Notes under the pieces: generated by a model
Databases searched by the model: none
Told to the model about the DNA's origin: nothing
What the model saw: the letters and a program-made list of their open reading frames with translations, nothing else
Shown here: positions 6,772 through 6,967 of the stretch, one piece after another
Numbering within the stretch: position 1 is the first letter of the stretch
How the letters are laid out: each line of letters opens with the position of its first letter
Program-made: the position numbers and the translations under genes
Source: Thermomicrobiales bacterium
Lineage (GTDB): Bacteria; Chloroflexota; Chloroflexia; Thermomicrobiales; UBA6265
Direction of reading: 5' to 3'
Assembly: GCA_025937615.1 (NCBI GenBank)
Contig: JAICRA010000079.1
Coordinates: 1 to 6,967, forward strand
DNA: 6,967 nucleotides

Positions 6772-6816
6772 CTGTTAACCGGAGGGTTGCTGGTTCGAGT
6801 CCAGCCCGAGGAGCCA
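6772..6816 (+). tRNA. tRNA-Asn(GUU) 3' fragment, probable attachment-site scar
   Basis: The fragment starts in the anticodon loop: CTGTTAA (6772-6778, anticodon GTT at 6774-6776). It continues through the 3' anticodon-stem strand CCGGA, a 5-base variable loop GGGTT, a perfect T arm (GCTGG, TTCGAGT, CCAGC; 6789-6805), the 3' acceptor strand CCGAGGA, discriminator G and encoded CCA (6814-6816). All positions fit a bacterial tRNA-Asn. The 5' half is absent: the bases before 6772 (ACCAAT) do not pair with CCGGA, and no D arm or TCCTCGG acceptor strand lies upstream. A tRNA 3' half from anticodon loop to CCA is the typical duplicated segment left by tyrosine-recombinase elements. With the tRNA on the plus strand, the element would lie to the left. 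Confidence 0.85.
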
Positions 6817-6841
6817 GCTCCTTCGCTGTGAAATCCCAAGA

Positions 6842-6896
6842 CTAGGGTGACACCTCCAGCTCTCCTCTTTAGGCTTCAGCCTGGAGCGGAGGCACG
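6842..6896 (+). mobile_element. Possible insertion-sequence left end
   Basis: CTAGGGTGACACC at 6842-6854 lies about 45 bases ahead of a probable transposase start and resembles the arm AGGGGTGACAT of the 332-368 hairpin. The same segment carries nested inverted repeats: CTCCAG (6854-6859) with CTGGAG (6881-6886), and AGGC-TTCA-GCCT (6871-6882), the latter just ahead of the ribosome binding site. The other end of the element is outside the window, so its boundary and family cannot be fixed. Confidence 0.35.
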
Positions 6897-6967
6897 ATGA
6901 CGAAGGGAGAGCAGGCACGCCTCACGGCGTGGCGGCTGAGGGTCTTACAGCAGGCGGCAGCGGAGCA
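6897..6967 (+). CDS. Probable IS481-like transposase, N-terminus only
   Basis: ATG at 6897 has GGAGG (6888-6892) four bases upstream and opens a frame of 23 complete codons to the window end: MTKGEQARLTAWRLRVLQQA then AAE. This resembles the helix-turn-helix leader of IS481-type DDE transposases, which typically begin with a charged residue run, then RL-x-AWR-x-x-VL and A-rich helix before the first helix-turn-helix. Too little is present to see the catalytic domain, so the family is a best guess from the N-terminal pattern and the IR-like sequence just upstream. It lies immediately beyond the tRNA scar, outside the inferred island or in a later insertion. Confidence 0.5.
   Translation, partial: MTKGEQARLTAWRLRVLQQAAAE

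Overview
The window looks like a high-GC chromosome of an Acidobacteriota member, probably Vicinamibacteria-like. The main clues are a TIGR03435-family secreted protein (a family typical of soil acidobacteria), a DUF6152 protein paired with a second secreted protein, and strongly GC-biased third codon positions. This assignment is inference from gene content only.

Layout, left to right. Positions 1-333 hold the 3' end of an unrecognised gene, closed by a perfect 11-bp hairpin. About 300 bases follow that carry several strong inverted repeats, including a perfect 20-bp pair at 470-489/514-533, and then about 290 bases without a gene I can support. On the minus strand (1805 down to 937) lies an intact type VII toxin-antitoxin pair: an MntA-like nucleotidyltransferase and a HepT-like HEPN protein, overlapping by ATGA. 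On the plus strand there follow a frameshifted stand-alone response regulator (2147-2582) and, two bases behind its stop, an intact TIGR03435 protein (2585-3463).

Positions 3530-4857 are gene debris. There is an aldo/keto reductase fragment (minus), a LysR DNA-binding fragment (plus, head-to-head with it), and a class C-like beta-lactamase/serine hydrolase pseudogene with several frameshifts, nonsense codons and an internal deletion. Two intact genes for exported proteins then form an operon (4883-5641 and 5657-6037). Behind them, on the minus strand, is a second toxin-antitoxin module, a UPF0175 antitoxin and a DUF3368 PIN-like toxin, both frameshifted and the toxin truncated.

At 6772-6816 there is an exact 3' portion of a tRNA-Asn(GUU), from the anticodon loop through the encoded CCA, with no matching 5' half. 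This is the usual scar of an integrative element at a tRNA gene. The tRNA is on the plus strand, so the element would lie to its left. The whole window up to about 6770 can therefore be read as the decaying right end of a genomic island. The window ends with a short IR-like sequence and the first 23 codons of a probable transposase.

No clearly new multi-gene system is visible. The most informative points are the island boundary, one live and one dead toxin-antitoxin module, the head-to-head LysR/reductase remnants, and the hairpin cluster at 332-643.
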